From assembly GCF_024764775.1 (NCBI RefSeq), contig NZ_JALIGC010000039.1, positions 620,001 through 684,000 on the forward strand: a stretch of 64,000 bases of DNA, given 5' to 3'. The notes below the pieces were generated by a model, which did no database searches, was not told the DNA's origin, and saw nothing but the letters and a program-made list of their open reading frames with translations. This document shows positions 7,216 to 15,773 of the stretch, in pieces (position 1 is the stretch's first letter; the number at the start of each line of letters is the position of its first letter). This DNA is from Scandinavium manionii (GTDB lineage: Bacteria > Pseudomonadota > Gammaproteobacteria > Enterobacterales > Enterobacteriaceae). The position numbers and the translations under genes were made by a program.

Positions 7216-8439
7216 TTAGGCGAACGTGTCGACGCTGCCGTTCCCCCGGGCCTGCGCTTGCAGACTCACCGGAACGCTCAGGGTCTCTTCTTCATCGGCA
7301 GCAAATGCCCGACCTTCAGCAGAACGTTGCGAAGAAGACTGACCGAAAGAGGATTGCTGCTGTTGTTGTCCGGCAAAACTTTCGCCGCTGACGTTGCTCT
7401 GCGACAGCTGAATACCGTTATCCGCCAGCTGCGTGCGCAGCGTCGGGATAGCCGCTTCCAGCGCGGCACGCACGTGACTGTGCGGTGACATCATCTGAAT
7501 TTGCGCCTGGTTATCGTCAATCTTGAGGGTGATATTCACCTGGCCTAAGTTTTCCGGATGCAGCTTAAGCTCGGCGGTTTGCTGGCCCTGACGGGTAAAC
7601 AGCGTGATCTGCTGGCTAACGTTCTGCTGCCACTCCGGCGTACCGAGCTGAGAGTTGACGGTCACCACTGGGTGCGTATTCACCGTGGCGGTGGCGTTGC
7701 TGATAACAGGGGCGATGTTTACCGTCGGCGCCGCGGCTGAGAGTGAACTGTCGGCATCGGTTTTCGCTGCGGCTGCAGCCACCAGCGGGGTGCTCTGGCT
7801 GCCGGCGGCATCGTCAACCTGAACGGTTTGCAGGCCATGCGCCGCCTGAGGCAACGTAAATTCCTTACCCGTGGTATGCCCGGTATTGCCATTGCCGACG
7901 CGGGTTGCCGTAGATGCTAATTCTGCAAAGCCTTTCGCAGAAGAACCGGACGTAGCAGTCACGCCAGCTGTCTGGGTCGCGGGCAGTGCGGCGGTGGCGG
8001 TCGCGGTATGTGGCAGCATCGCCATCAGCGCGCTCAAACCGGCCATCTCTTCATCACTCAACGACGGTTTGTCGTCGCTCTTTTGCAAATCTTTGGTCAA
8101 CTGCTTTACCACGTCGCTTTTGGCTTCTGGCGTCAGCGTGCTCAACACCGACTGCGCGTCGGCCAGTGTGGTGGCGTCCAGCGTCTTCGCATCCGCGTCA
8201 GTCTGCTGCGCCAGCAGTTTGCTGAGCGTGGTTTTGGCCTCGCTCTGAGGCAGTTTTTGGCTCGCTTCCTGGAGGTCGGCCAGCGTCAGCTTGCCGTCTT
8301 TGCCCGTCTTACCGGACATCGCGCCGGAGAGCAGGGCAAAAAAGTCCTGAGCGCTGTCAGCGGTACCGGTGGTCGCGCTACTTTGTCCAGAAGGGGAGAT
8401 GTCGGTATCACTGACGATAAGTTTCGGCAGAGTAATCAT
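7216..8439 (-). CDS. fliK: Flagellar hook-length control protein FliK
   Basis: A 407-residue exported molecular ruler. The N-terminal and central part is rich in Ala/Thr/Gln with low complexity. The C-terminal domain (about 265-360) carries the substrate-specificity switch fold (QTAELKLHPENLGQVNITLKI), followed by a Gln/Ser-rich tail. It stops hook export and switches FlhB to filament substrates. Start ATG (MITLPKLIVSDTD) overlaps the fliJ stop by 4 bp. Length is close to Salmonella/E. coli FliK. Confidence 0.95.
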   Translation of the reverse strand: MITLPKLIVSDTDISPSGQSSATTGTADSAQDFFALLSGAMSGKTGKDGKLTLADLQEASQKLPQSEAKTTLSKLLAQQTDADAKTLDATTLADAQSVLSTLTPEAKSDVVKQLTKDLQKSDDKPSLSDEEMAGLSALMAMLPHTATATAALPATQTAGVTATSGSSAKGFAELASTATRVGNGNTGHTTGKEFTLPQAAHGLQTVQVDDAAGSQSTPLVAAAAAKTDADSSLSAAAPTVNIAPVISNATATVNTHPVVTVNSQLGTPEWQQNVSQQITLFTRQGQQTAELKLHPENLGQVNITLKIDDNQAQIQMMSPHSHVRAALEAAIPTLRTQLADNGIQLSQSNVSGESFAGQQQQQSSFGQSSSQRSAEGRAFAADEEETLSVPVSLQAQARGNGSVDTFA

Positions 8440-8879
8440 TCGGGTTTCCTTAAGGTGGCACGCTGGGCGAACTCATCCATTTTTTTCTGGTCCAGACGGT
8501 TTTCCGCCAACAGTGTCGCAGCGGCCTGTCGGTCCTGTAGCGTCTGCCATGCCTGCAAACGCTGCTTTTTCTCACGCCAGGCGTTCAATGCCTGCTCGAC
8601 TTTACGGTTCCACAGCAACAGCTGCTGGCGATGCTGATCGATAGCCTTTTCCAGGGTCTGAATAAACTGCTGATAATTCTGCCAGCGCAGGCTGGCCATG
8701 CCCTGAGACATGTTGTCGTTCAGGTTATTCTGGTACTCAAGCTGGTAATCCATCAGCATCTTCAGTTGCTCTTCCGCCTGCTGGCAGCCGCGTCGCATCT
8801 CGCCCAGCTGCAGGGCGGCGTTGTCGACGTCTTTTTCGGCCAGTTCTTTCAGCGTGGTTAATGCGCCATGTTCAGCCAT
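8436..8879 (-). CDS. fliJ: Flagellar export chaperone FliJ
   Basis: This 147-residue, almost wholly helical, Gln-rich coiled-coil protein (MAEHGALTTLKELAEKDVDNAA onward) matches E. coli FliJ in length. It is the stalk-like component of the cytoplasmic ATPase complex, contacting FliI and FlhA and recycling export chaperones. It lies 18 bp after fliI and overlaps fliK. Confidence 0.95.
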   Translation of the reverse strand: MAEHGALTTLKELAEKDVDNAALQLGEMRRGCQQAEEQLKMLMDYQLEYQNNLNDNMSQGMASLRWQNYQQFIQTLEKAIDQHRQQLLLWNRKVEQALNAWREKKQRLQAWQTLQDRQAAATLLAENRLDQKKMDEFAQRATLRKPE

Positions 8880-8897
8880 GATGATTTACTCCTGCTC

Positions 8898-10268
8898 TCA
8901 GGTTGCCGGGAAGATAATCTCAAGTGCCTGAAGTGACTCTTCCCAGTCTGCTTTTTCGAAAATACCTTGTTGCAGAAAGCCCTCCAGCTGCGGCCACAGC
9001 GCGATCGCCTTGTCGAGCATCGGATCGCTGCCTTTGGCATACGCCCCGACGCTCACCAGGTCGCGGTTGCGCTGGAAGCTGGAAAGCAGTTGTTTGAAGT
9101 TTCTCACCCGGGCGTAGTGCTTCTCGGTGATCAGAGACGTCATGGCGCGGCTGATAGAGGCTTCGATGTCGATGGCCGGATAGTGGCCCGCTTCCGCCAG
9201 ACGGCGGGACAGCACGATGTGGCCGTCAAGGATCGCGCGCGCGGAGTCAGCGATTGGATCCTGCTGATCGTCGCCTTCGGTGAGCACGGTATAAAAAGCA
9301 GTGACTGAGCCGCCGCCGCTGATGCCGTTCCCGGCGCGTTCAACCAGCGCGGGCAGCTTGGCAAATACCGAAGGCGGGTAGCCTTTGGTCGCGGGCGGTT
9401 CGCCGATAGCCAGCGCGATTTCACGCTGGGCCATGGCGTAACGGGTCAGAGAATCCATGATCAGCAACACGTGCTGACCACGGTCACGAAAATCTTCGGC
9501 AATGCGTGTGGCGTAGGCCGCCCCTTGCATACGCAGCAGCGGAGAGACGTCAGCGGGTGCCGCGATGACCACCGAACGCGCGCGTCCATCGGCCCCGAGA
9601 ATGTTCTCGATAAAATCTTTTACTTCGCGACCACGTTCGCCAATCAGGCCCACCACAATCACATCGGCCTGGGTGTAGCGCGCCATCATGCCGAGCAGCA
9701 CGCTTTTACCAACGCCGGAACCGGCGAACAGGCCCATACGCTGACCGCGTCCAACGGTGAGCAGGGCGTTAATCGGCCGCACGCCGGTGTCGAGCACGTG
9801 TTCAATGGCGGTACGCTGCAACGGGTTAAACGGCTGGGTGATTAACGCGCCGGTTTCGGTGGTGTCCGGGGCGGGCAGGCCGTCGAGCGGTTTACCTGCG
9901 CCGTCGAGTACGCGCCCGAGCAGCGCCGGGCCGAGTGGTAACTGTTTCCCGCTTTGCAGACCGTCGCCGGAGGCGTTACGCGCATACACGCGTGCGCCAG
10001 GCAAAATGCCTTCCACCTCTTCGAGTGGCATCAAAAACAAGCGCTGACCGTTGAAGCCCACCACTTCGCTTTCCACTTCGTGCGTTTCGGTTCCGTTCTG
10101 ACGTTCAATAATGCAGGTCGCGCCGAGCGGCAATTGCAGCCCGGTGGCTTCCAGCACCAGCCCGGTGGCGCGGGTCAAACGCCCATAGCGCCGCACCGAC
10201 GGCAGCTGCGTCATTTTGGTTTCGAAATTATCGAGTGTGTTGAGCCAACGGGTCAGGCGAGCGGTCAT
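8898..10268 (-). CDS. fliI: Flagellum-specific ATP synthase FliI
   Basis: A 456-residue RecA-fold export ATPase related to F1-beta. The Walker A loop is AGSGVGKS at about residues 167-174; Walker B lies in HVLLIMDSLTRYAMAQRE, followed by the GEPPATKGYPPSVF segment. The start MTARLTRW is chosen because it matches E. coli FliI and abuts the fliH stop in a TAATG overlap. A 10-codon upstream extension is rejected. It forms a hexamer under the export gate, regulated by FliH. Confidence 0.97.
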   Translation of the reverse strand: MTARLTRWLNTLDNFETKMTQLPSVRRYGRLTRATGLVLEATGLQLPLGATCIIERQNGTETHEVESEVVGFNGQRLFLMPLEEVEGILPGARVYARNASGDGLQSGKQLPLGPALLGRVLDGAGKPLDGLPAPDTTETGALITQPFNPLQRTAIEHVLDTGVRPINALLTVGRGQRMGLFAGSGVGKSVLLGMMARYTQADVIVVGLIGERGREVKDFIENILGADGRARSVVIAAPADVSPLLRMQGAAYATRIAEDFRDRGQHVLLIMDSLTRYAMAQREIALAIGEPPATKGYPPSVFAKLPALVERAGNGISGGGSVTAFYTVLTEGDDQQDPIADSARAILDGHIVLSRRLAEAGHYPAIDIEASISRAMTSLITEKHYARVRNFKQLLSSFQRNRDLVSVGAYAKGSDPMLDKAIALWPQLEGFLQQGIFEKADWEESLQALEIIFPAT

Positions 10269-10966
10269 TACACCACTCCCGGAGCGGCCAGGCGGCACAG
10301 CTCCTGCCAGCGGGTGGCGACGCTGGCGTCGAGGTCACCCTCATCGGCGGAAATTTTACAGCCACCATGGTGCAGCGACGGGTCACCGCGCAGTCGCCAT
10401 CCATGCAGGCTTAGCGTTGCGCCGACCATATCTTCCACGCGCTGTAAATCGTCAGGGTGTACGCGCAACTGCGGTTTGCCACTGAACAACGGTTCCTGCT
10501 GCAACAAAGCCTGAATCTGTTTGATCAGCGCCGAGTTATCGACAATCGGCGCCTGGCCGATCACCTGACGCGCAGCTTCCAGCGCCATTTGCATCAGACG
10601 CGAAGCGATCACGCTGTCCAGCGCATCCAGCGTGTGCTGGAACTCACTGACCAGCTGCTGCATCCGTGCATGCAGTGGGATCTGCTGCTGTTGCGCCTGC
10701 GCCTGGCCCTGTTCGAGGCCTTGCGCTAAACCTTCCTGATAACCCTGTGACTGTCCGGCGGCGCGACCTTCTGCCAGTCCGGCGTTATAGCCCTGTTCGT
10801 GGGCCTGCATCTGTATCTGCGCCAGCTGCTGTTGCAGCTTTTGCTCTTCGGAAATCTCATCGACCGGCTCTTCGACGCGGCTTTCACTGAACTCTGGCAC
10901 AAACGCCTGCATCGGTGGGGCGAGGTCGTCAGGCTGCCAGATTTTCCAGGGTGTGGAATCAGACAT
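10268..10966 (-). CDS. fliH: Flagellar assembly protein FliH
   Basis: A 232-residue negative regulator of FliI that tethers it to FliN. The start MSDSTPWKIWQPDDLAPP matches E. coli FliH; a codon seven residues upstream is less likely. The middle holds the glycine-heptad-like repeats (GYNAGLAEGRAAGQSQGYQEG), then a V-ATPase-E-like C-terminal domain ending DASVATRWQELCRLA. It overlaps fliG by 8 bp. Confidence 0.95.
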   Translation of the reverse strand: MSDSTPWKIWQPDDLAPPMQAFVPEFSESRVEEPVDEISEEQKLQQQLAQIQMQAHEQGYNAGLAEGRAAGQSQGYQEGLAQGLEQGQAQAQQQQIPLHARMQQLVSEFQHTLDALDSVIASRLMQMALEAARQVIGQAPIVDNSALIKQIQALLQQEPLFSGKPQLRVHPDDLQRVEDMVGATLSLHGWRLRGDPSLHHGGCKISADEGDLDASVATRWQELCRLAAPGVV

Positions 10967-11960
10967 AAGTGTCGTCTCCGCTGCCAATCACCATCTCGCC
11001 GGTTTCCGCTAAACGACGCACAATAAGCAGAATCGCTTTCTGTTCGTTCTCGACCTGAGACAGACGAACCGGGCCACGGTTGGCCAGGTCGTCGCGCAGG
11101 ATATCGGCGGCACGCTGGGACATATTGCGCAGGAACTTCTCGCGCAGCGGCTGTTCGGCACCTTTGAGTGCGATGAGCAGGGATTCGGAATCCACTTCCT
11201 GCAACAGGCGCTGGATGCTGCGGTCGTCCACTTCGACCAGGTTTTCGAACAGGAACATCTCGTCGATGATTTTCTGCGCCAGCTCGCCGTCGAATTCGCG
11301 TACGGCAGTAATGACCGCTTCTTCCTGCTGCGTTTTCATCAGGTTGATAATTTCTGCCGCGGTTCTCACGCCGCCCATTTTGCTGCGCTTGAGATTCTGA
11401 CCGTCGAGCAGGTTGTTCAGCACTTCGGTCAGCTCCGCCAGGGCCGCTGGCTGCACGCCGCCAAAGGTGGCGATACGCAGCATCACGTCGTGACGCAGAC
11501 GCTCGTCAAACAGCGCCAGAATATCCGCGGCCTGACCGCGTTTGAGGTGCACGAGGATGGTGGCGATGATCTGCGGATGCTCGTCGCGAATAAGATCGGC
11601 GGCGCTTTGTGGCTCCATAAAGTTGAGCGTTTCGATACCGCTGGTGGTTTCGCGGGTTTCGAGAATATCTTCCAGCAGGCTGGCGGCACGCTCTTCGCCC
11701 AGCGCTTTCACCAGCACCGAACGCAGGTATTCGTTGGCGTTAACGTTCAGCGCCGCATACTGTTCGGCTTCCTGCTCAAACTCTGCCAGCACGTCGGTCA
11801 ACTGCTTGTTTGAAATCTGACGCACGTTGGCCATCGCCGCACTGAGGGTTTGCACCTCGCGGGTGTTGAGGTGCTTGAACACCTCCGCCGCGCGATCTTC
11901 GCCAATGGTCATCAGCAGGATGACGCTTTTATCGGTACCTGAAAGGGTCGTGTTACTCAT
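10959..11960 (-). CDS. fliG: Flagellar motor switch protein FliG
   Basis: A 333-residue rotor protein. The N-terminal domain binds FliF, and the middle armadillo domain includes the EHPQIIATILVHL motif. The C-terminal domain carries the charged torque helix that meets MotA (DILRDDLANRGPVRLSQVENEQ). Length is two residues above E. coli FliG. It overlaps fliF by 8 bp and fliH by 8 bp, so the fliFGH block is tightly coupled. Confidence 0.97.
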   Translation of the reverse strand: MSNTTLSGTDKSVILLMTIGEDRAAEVFKHLNTREVQTLSAAMANVRQISNKQLTDVLAEFEQEAEQYAALNVNANEYLRSVLVKALGEERAASLLEDILETRETTSGIETLNFMEPQSAADLIRDEHPQIIATILVHLKRGQAADILALFDERLRHDVMLRIATFGGVQPAALAELTEVLNNLLDGQNLKRSKMGGVRTAAEIINLMKTQQEEAVITAVREFDGELAQKIIDEMFLFENLVEVDDRSIQRLLQEVDSESLLIALKGAEQPLREKFLRNMSQRAADILRDDLANRGPVRLSQVENEQKAILLIVRRLAETGEMVIGSGDDTYV

Positions 11961-13632
11961 GGTCGTTGCTCATCCACTGGCGAATGACCAGCGCGACGAC
12001 GCGCGGATCGTTGTCTGACATTTCGCGAATACGCTGGCTCATCACTTCTGCGCTCAGACGCTGGTTAACGCGACGACTCTGCAGTTGTTCATCTTTGCTG
12101 AGGCGAACTTCCACCGCATCGGCAGTTTCGCGCTCCATTTTCGCTTCTTCCTGCGCGGCTTTAGCGATTTCCTCGCGGCGCACCAGCTGTGGACGCACGG
12201 CTTTGCGCCACAGGATCCACGCCACCAGGGCAATCAGGACCCAGCGTCCGGCGGACAGCATCTGGTCGATGAACGACTGCTGTTGCCAGAATGGCAGTTC
12301 GCCACCGCTTTCGTCGCCTGCGGTAAACGGTGAGTTGACTACGTTCAGAGTGTCGCCGCGGGTAGTGGAGTAGCCCATCGCTTCGCGGGTCAGATCTTCA
12401 ATTTGCTTCATCTGATCGGCGGTCAGCGGCAGCGGCTTGCCGTCCGGCAGATTTTTGTAGTTCACCACCACCGCCACCGACAGGCGCTGGATATCGCCGA
12501 CGTTCATTTTGGTGTGACGAATCGTCCGGTCGACTTCGTAGTTGGTGGTTTCGTTACGCGAACTGTTGCGCGGCCCGCTCTGGGTATTCGTGCTGGTATT
12601 ACGCTGCTGACCTTGCGCACCTGCCTGCTGGTTCGCTGGTGGCGTCGAGATAGGGGCATTCGGCGCGGGAGCAGGGGAGTTGGACAATGCCCCCGGCACG
12701 CCGCCTGGGTTCTGGCCGCCTACCTGCTCGCTCTCATTCACCTGACGCGAACGCATTACTGCCTGGCTGGCATCGCCGTTCGGGCTGTATTGCTCTTCAG
12801 TCTGCTCTTTATTGTCGAAGTTGATCTGCGCGGTGACCTGCGCGTGGATGTTTCCGTTGCCAACAATCGGCGACAGAATCGATTCGATGCGGCGCTGCAC
12901 GCGGGCTTCAACATCAGAGGCATATTTCAGCTGAGCGTCATTCAGGTCGCGATCGCCGGTATTGGATTGGGTCAACAGATGACCGCCCTGATCGACCAGC
13001 GTCACGTTGCCCGGCGGCAGGCCGGCTACAGCGCTGGACACCAAATGTACCACCGCCGCAATCTGGCCTTCATCAAGCGCACGGCCCGGTTCGAGGTTCA
13101 GGGTAACGGAAGCAGAGGGGAGTTTCTGCTCACGCACAAATAATGAAGGCTTCGGCATGGCCAGATGCACGCGGGCGCTTTTCACCGGGCCGAGCGTTTC
13201 GATGGTACGGGCGAGTTCACCCTCCAGCGCACGCTGATAGTTCACCTGCTCGCTGAACTGGCTGATGCCGAATTTTTCCTGATCCAGCAGCTCAAACCCA
13301 ACCGCACCGCCTTTTGGCAGACCTTGCTGGGCGAGTCGTAAACGCAGCTCATGCACTTTATCGGCAGGCACTTCAATGGCGCCGCCGCTATCGGCAAAGC
13401 GATACGGGACGTTCATTTGCTGAAGCTGAGTGACGATGGCACCGCCGTCCTGATCGGTCAGGTTGCTGAACAGCGTGCGGTAGTCAGGCGCTTTCGCCCA
13501 CAGCACCAGCGCGACAACGATCGCGACGGCGGCTGCGCTGGCAACCATTAATGGGATTTTCGGGTTGGCGCGCAGGCGAGCGACCCACTCAGGCATCTTG
13601 GTTGGTGTCGTGGTCGTGGCTGTCGCGCTCAT
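11953..13632 (-). CDS. fliF: Flagellar MS-ring protein FliF
   Basis: A 559-residue protein with two transmembrane helices (about 25-45 and 450-470). Between them are the ring-building motifs (FSNLTDQDGGAIVTQLQQMNVPYRF) and the Gln/Asn/Pro-rich insertion at about 300-355. The C-terminal tail binds FliG. It is the first gene of the fliFGHIJK operon and is transcribed away from fliE; the shared 215-bp gap carries a candidate FlhDC box. Confidence 0.97.
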   Translation of the reverse strand: MSATATTTTPTKMPEWVARLRANPKIPLMVASAAAVAIVVALVLWAKAPDYRTLFSNLTDQDGGAIVTQLQQMNVPYRFADSGGAIEVPADKVHELRLRLAQQGLPKGGAVGFELLDQEKFGISQFSEQVNYQRALEGELARTIETLGPVKSARVHLAMPKPSLFVREQKLPSASVTLNLEPGRALDEGQIAAVVHLVSSAVAGLPPGNVTLVDQGGHLLTQSNTGDRDLNDAQLKYASDVEARVQRRIESILSPIVGNGNIHAQVTAQINFDNKEQTEEQYSPNGDASQAVMRSRQVNESEQVGGQNPGGVPGALSNSPAPAPNAPISTPPANQQAGAQGQQRNTSTNTQSGPRNSSRNETTNYEVDRTIRHTKMNVGDIQRLSVAVVVNYKNLPDGKPLPLTADQMKQIEDLTREAMGYSTTRGDTLNVVNSPFTAGDESGGELPFWQQQSFIDQMLSAGRWVLIALVAWILWRKAVRPQLVRREEIAKAAQEEAKMERETADAVEVRLSKDEQLQSRRVNQRLSAEVMSQRIREMSDNDPRVVALVIRQWMSNDHE

Positions 13633-13747
13633 TGCGCACCTCGTGAATCCAGGTCGATGGCGTTAAACGTGTACAAAAGCAAGGCTGACTCCCGGTCGGC
13701 AAAGGCAAAATGGGTGCTATGCCATTATTTGTTGTTCCAGAATTTTC

Positions 13748-13788
13748 TATGGGTCAAATAGTCGAGGTTTTTAACGTTAATTAGCGCC
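13748..13788. promoter_or_regulatory. Candidate FlhDC box between fliF and fliE
   Basis: Two half-sites face each other: TATGGGTCAAATAGTCG (13748-13764) and CGTTAATTAGCGCC (13775-13788), 10 bp apart. They resemble the E. coli FlhDC pattern AAYGN2-3AAATARCG / N10-12 / CGYTATTTN2-3CRTT, and the spacing fits. In E. coli this divergent region drives both class 2 operons. The second half-site is imperfect. Confidence 0.5.
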
Positions 13789-13847
13789 TTTATCTCATTG
13801 ACAAACTGATAATCTTATTCTCAATGACATCGACCAGGGGGATTAAC

Positions 13848-14159
13848 ATGGCCATTACAGGTATCGAAGGGGTATTGACGCAGATGCAGGCTGCGGCCAG
13901 CGTCGCGCGCAATCAGCAGGTGGAAGAACAGCCGTCTATCAGCTTTGCGGGCCAGCTCAATGCCGCCCTCGATCGCATCAGCGATACGCAAAACAGCGCC
14001 AAAGCGCAGGCTGAGAAATTTACCTTAGGCGAGCCGGGGATTGCATTGAATGATGTGATGACCGACCTGCAAAAATCCTCCGTATCGCTGCAGATGGGCA
14101 TTCAGGTGCGGAATAAGCTGGTGTCGGCCTACCAGGAAGTGATGGGCATGCAAGTTTAG
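13848..14159 (+). CDS. fliE: Flagellar hook-basal body protein FliE
   Basis: A 103-residue protein joining the MS ring to the proximal rod. The conserved C-terminal half is present (LGEPGIALNDVMTDLQKSSVSLQMGIQVRNK). The ATG at 13848 follows AGGGGG and agrees with E. coli FliE; an in-frame codon 24 bp upstream is rejected. It is a single-gene unit divergent from fliF. Confidence 0.95.
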   Translation: MAITGIEGVLTQMQAAASVARNQQVEEQPSISFAGQLNAALDRISDTQNSAKAQAEKFTLGEPGIALNDVMTDLQKSSVSLQMGIQVRNKLVSAYQEVMGMQV

Positions 14160-14268
14160 GTCCGCACCACATCACCTGCCACCAGGGCATAACTTTTTCC
14201 CGTCGACACTTCCCGTTACTGCGTTAGCGACCATACTTCCTTTACGGCCCGCTAACGCAGAGACAATC

Positions 14269-14781
14269 ATGCCAGTCATCAAAACTTCTTCGCCGCACTC
14301 CGCGCCGGTGGCGGAAAACATTTTCTGGTTACGGGTGGAAAATGCTGCCCGTCAGTACGGATTTGTGTTGTTAGTCCTCCTGTTATTGGCCGGGTTCTGC
14401 GGCCTGTTTTCGAAAGGGGTGTTCAGCAATGCCCACCTGGCATCCACTGACGGCAAGGTCGACGTGGACTATGAACGGTTTGGCCGCAACCAGAGCGATA
14501 TGGACCTCAAGCTCACCCTGAACGCGCCGCCGGGCGAGAACTACACTGTGACGCTCGGTGGGCAGTTTATGGATACTTTCGAAATTAATGCGCTGTATCC
14601 GCAGCCATGGCGCTTTAGCAGTCATGACGGCAGTATGACGCTGGAATTCCACGACCAGCCCGAAGGGGGGCAGCATACGCTGTGGTTGAGTATTCAGCCG
14701 CGTCGTTGGGGCAACGTTGTTTCCACGTTACGGATAAATCAGCAGCCTGCCGTTTCGCTCACGCAATTCATCTATCCTTGA
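14269..14781 (+). CDS. Membrane-anchored protein of unknown function
   Basis: I do not recognise this 170-residue protein. The N-terminal ~30 residues are polar, then one hydrophobic helix spans about residues 31-47 (YGFVLLVLLLLAGFCGLF). A largely beta-type, probably periplasmic domain follows, with repeated short motifs such as DLKLTLNAPPGENYTVTLGG and HTLWLSIQPRRW. There is no cleavable signal or lipobox. It is 9 bp before a DUF421 gene on the same strand, so the two probably form one transcript and may act together at the membrane. E. coli has yedE/yedF, not these genes, between fliE and yedD. Confidence 0.7.
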   Translation: MPVIKTSSPHSAPVAENIFWLRVENAARQYGFVLLVLLLLAGFCGLFSKGVFSNAHLASTDGKVDVDYERFGRNQSDMDLKLTLNAPPGENYTVTLGGQFMDTFEINALYPQPWRFSSHDGSMTLEFHDQPEGGQHTLWLSIQPRRWGNVVSTLRINQQPAVSLTQFIYP

Positions 14782-14790
14782 GGGCCGCGC

Positions 14791-15234
14791 ATGGATATGA
14801 TCCTCAGGGCTGTCGTTATTTATCTGGTATTAGTCCTGGTTTTTAAAATCGCGGGTCGGCGTGCCTTGTTGCAGATGACCTCCTTTGATTTGATTCTTCT
14901 GCTCATCATCAGTGAAGCCACTCAGCAGGCACTGCTGGGCAGCGATTTCTCGGTGACAGGCTCTGTACTCAGTATCGTCACGCTTATCGTAATGGACATG
15001 CTGTTCGGGAAAATCAAAAAATACCTGCCCGGCGCCGAGGAGATGATTGACGGTTCCCCGGTCATTCTGGTTGAGCACGGTGTTCTGATGCGGGAAAAAA
15101 TGCGGATGGCCGATATCTCTGAGGACGACATTATGGTGTCGGCGCGAAACAACCAGGGGCTGACTGCGCTTTCGCAGATTAAATTTGCGATCCTCGAAAG
15201 TAACGGTCATATCTCAATCATCGCGCAGCAGTAA
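14791..15234 (+). CDS. DUF421 (YetF/YcaP-type) membrane protein
   Basis: A 147-residue protein with three predicted helices in the first ~75 residues (MDMILRAVVIYLVLVLVFKIAG; SFDLILLLIISEATQQALLG; SVLSIVTLIVMDMLFG). A small cytoplasmic domain follows, containing GSPVILVEHGVLMREKMRMADISEDDIM and a terminal HISIIAQQ. This is the DUF421 arrangement of B. subtilis YetF and E. coli YcaP, but shorter than YcaP. Biochemical role is unknown; some relatives are linked to spore germination or membrane stress. It is co-oriented with the preceding gene (9-bp gap). Confidence 0.78.
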   Translation: MDMILRAVVIYLVLVLVFKIAGRRALLQMTSFDLILLLIISEATQQALLGSDFSVTGSVLSIVTLIVMDMLFGKIKKYLPGAEEMIDGSPVILVEHGVLMREKMRMADISEDDIMVSARNNQGLTALSQIKFAILESNGHISIIAQQ

Positions 15235-15295
15235 AGGCTGGAAGCGATAACGCTTTAATGACACAATATTTTTTTCACGGTTTTCAGGATAGGTG

Positions 15296-15709
15296 ATGAA
15301 AAAGATTGCGATTCTCGGCGCGCTGCTGGCATTAAGCGGGTGTGTCCAGGTGGATGATTATAATCAGGTGGTGAAAGCGCCAGCGCCTTCGGATCTGGCG
15401 GGTTACTGGCAGTCGGAAGGCCCGCAGAGTGCGATGGTCAGCCCGGAAGCGATAGCCACGCTGGTTATCACCAAAGAGGGCGATACGCTGGATTGTCGCC
15501 AGTGGCAACGCGTTATCGCGCGACCAGGTAAGCTGATGCTGCGTGATGACGACATTTACAATGTCACGAACAAGAAAGAAGTTTACGCCATCGACCGGGA
15601 AGGCGAGCGCATCGATTACGACCGCATGACGCTCAAGCGCGTTGACCGGCCGACCCAGGAATGCGCGGATTACCTGCAAAAGAATCCGCTGATTTCTCCG
15701 CTGCCATAA
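15296..15709 (+). CDS. yedD: YedD outer-membrane lipoprotein
   Basis: A 137-residue lipoprotein. The ATG at 15296 starts MKKIAILGALLALSGC, with a lipobox ending at Cys16; the GTG one codon earlier is less likely. The mature part resembles E. coli YedD (DLAGYWQSEGPQ, then EGDTLDCRQWQRVIARPGKL). Function is not known; in E. coli it is an outer-membrane lipoprotein often used in envelope studies. It converges on amyA. Confidence 0.9.
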   Translation: MKKIAILGALLALSGCVQVDDYNQVVKAPAPSDLAGYWQSEGPQSAMVSPEAIATLVITKEGDTLDCRQWQRVIARPGKLMLRDDDIYNVTNKKEVYAIDREGERIDYDRMTLKRVDRPTQECADYLQKNPLISPLP

Positions 15710-15724
15710 CCTGGATTGCGTTAG

Positions 15725-15758
15725 TCACCCCTGCTGGCATATCGCGCCGCCGGGGTGA
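15725..15758. terminator. Hairpin between convergent yedD and amyA
   Basis: TCACCCC (15725-15731) pairs with GGGGTGA (15752-15758), with further inner G/C pairing. It lies between the convergent stops of yedD and amyA. No T run follows, so it is a probable but non-canonical transcript end. Confidence 0.45.
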
Positions 15759-15773
15759 GTTTGAGCTCATACC

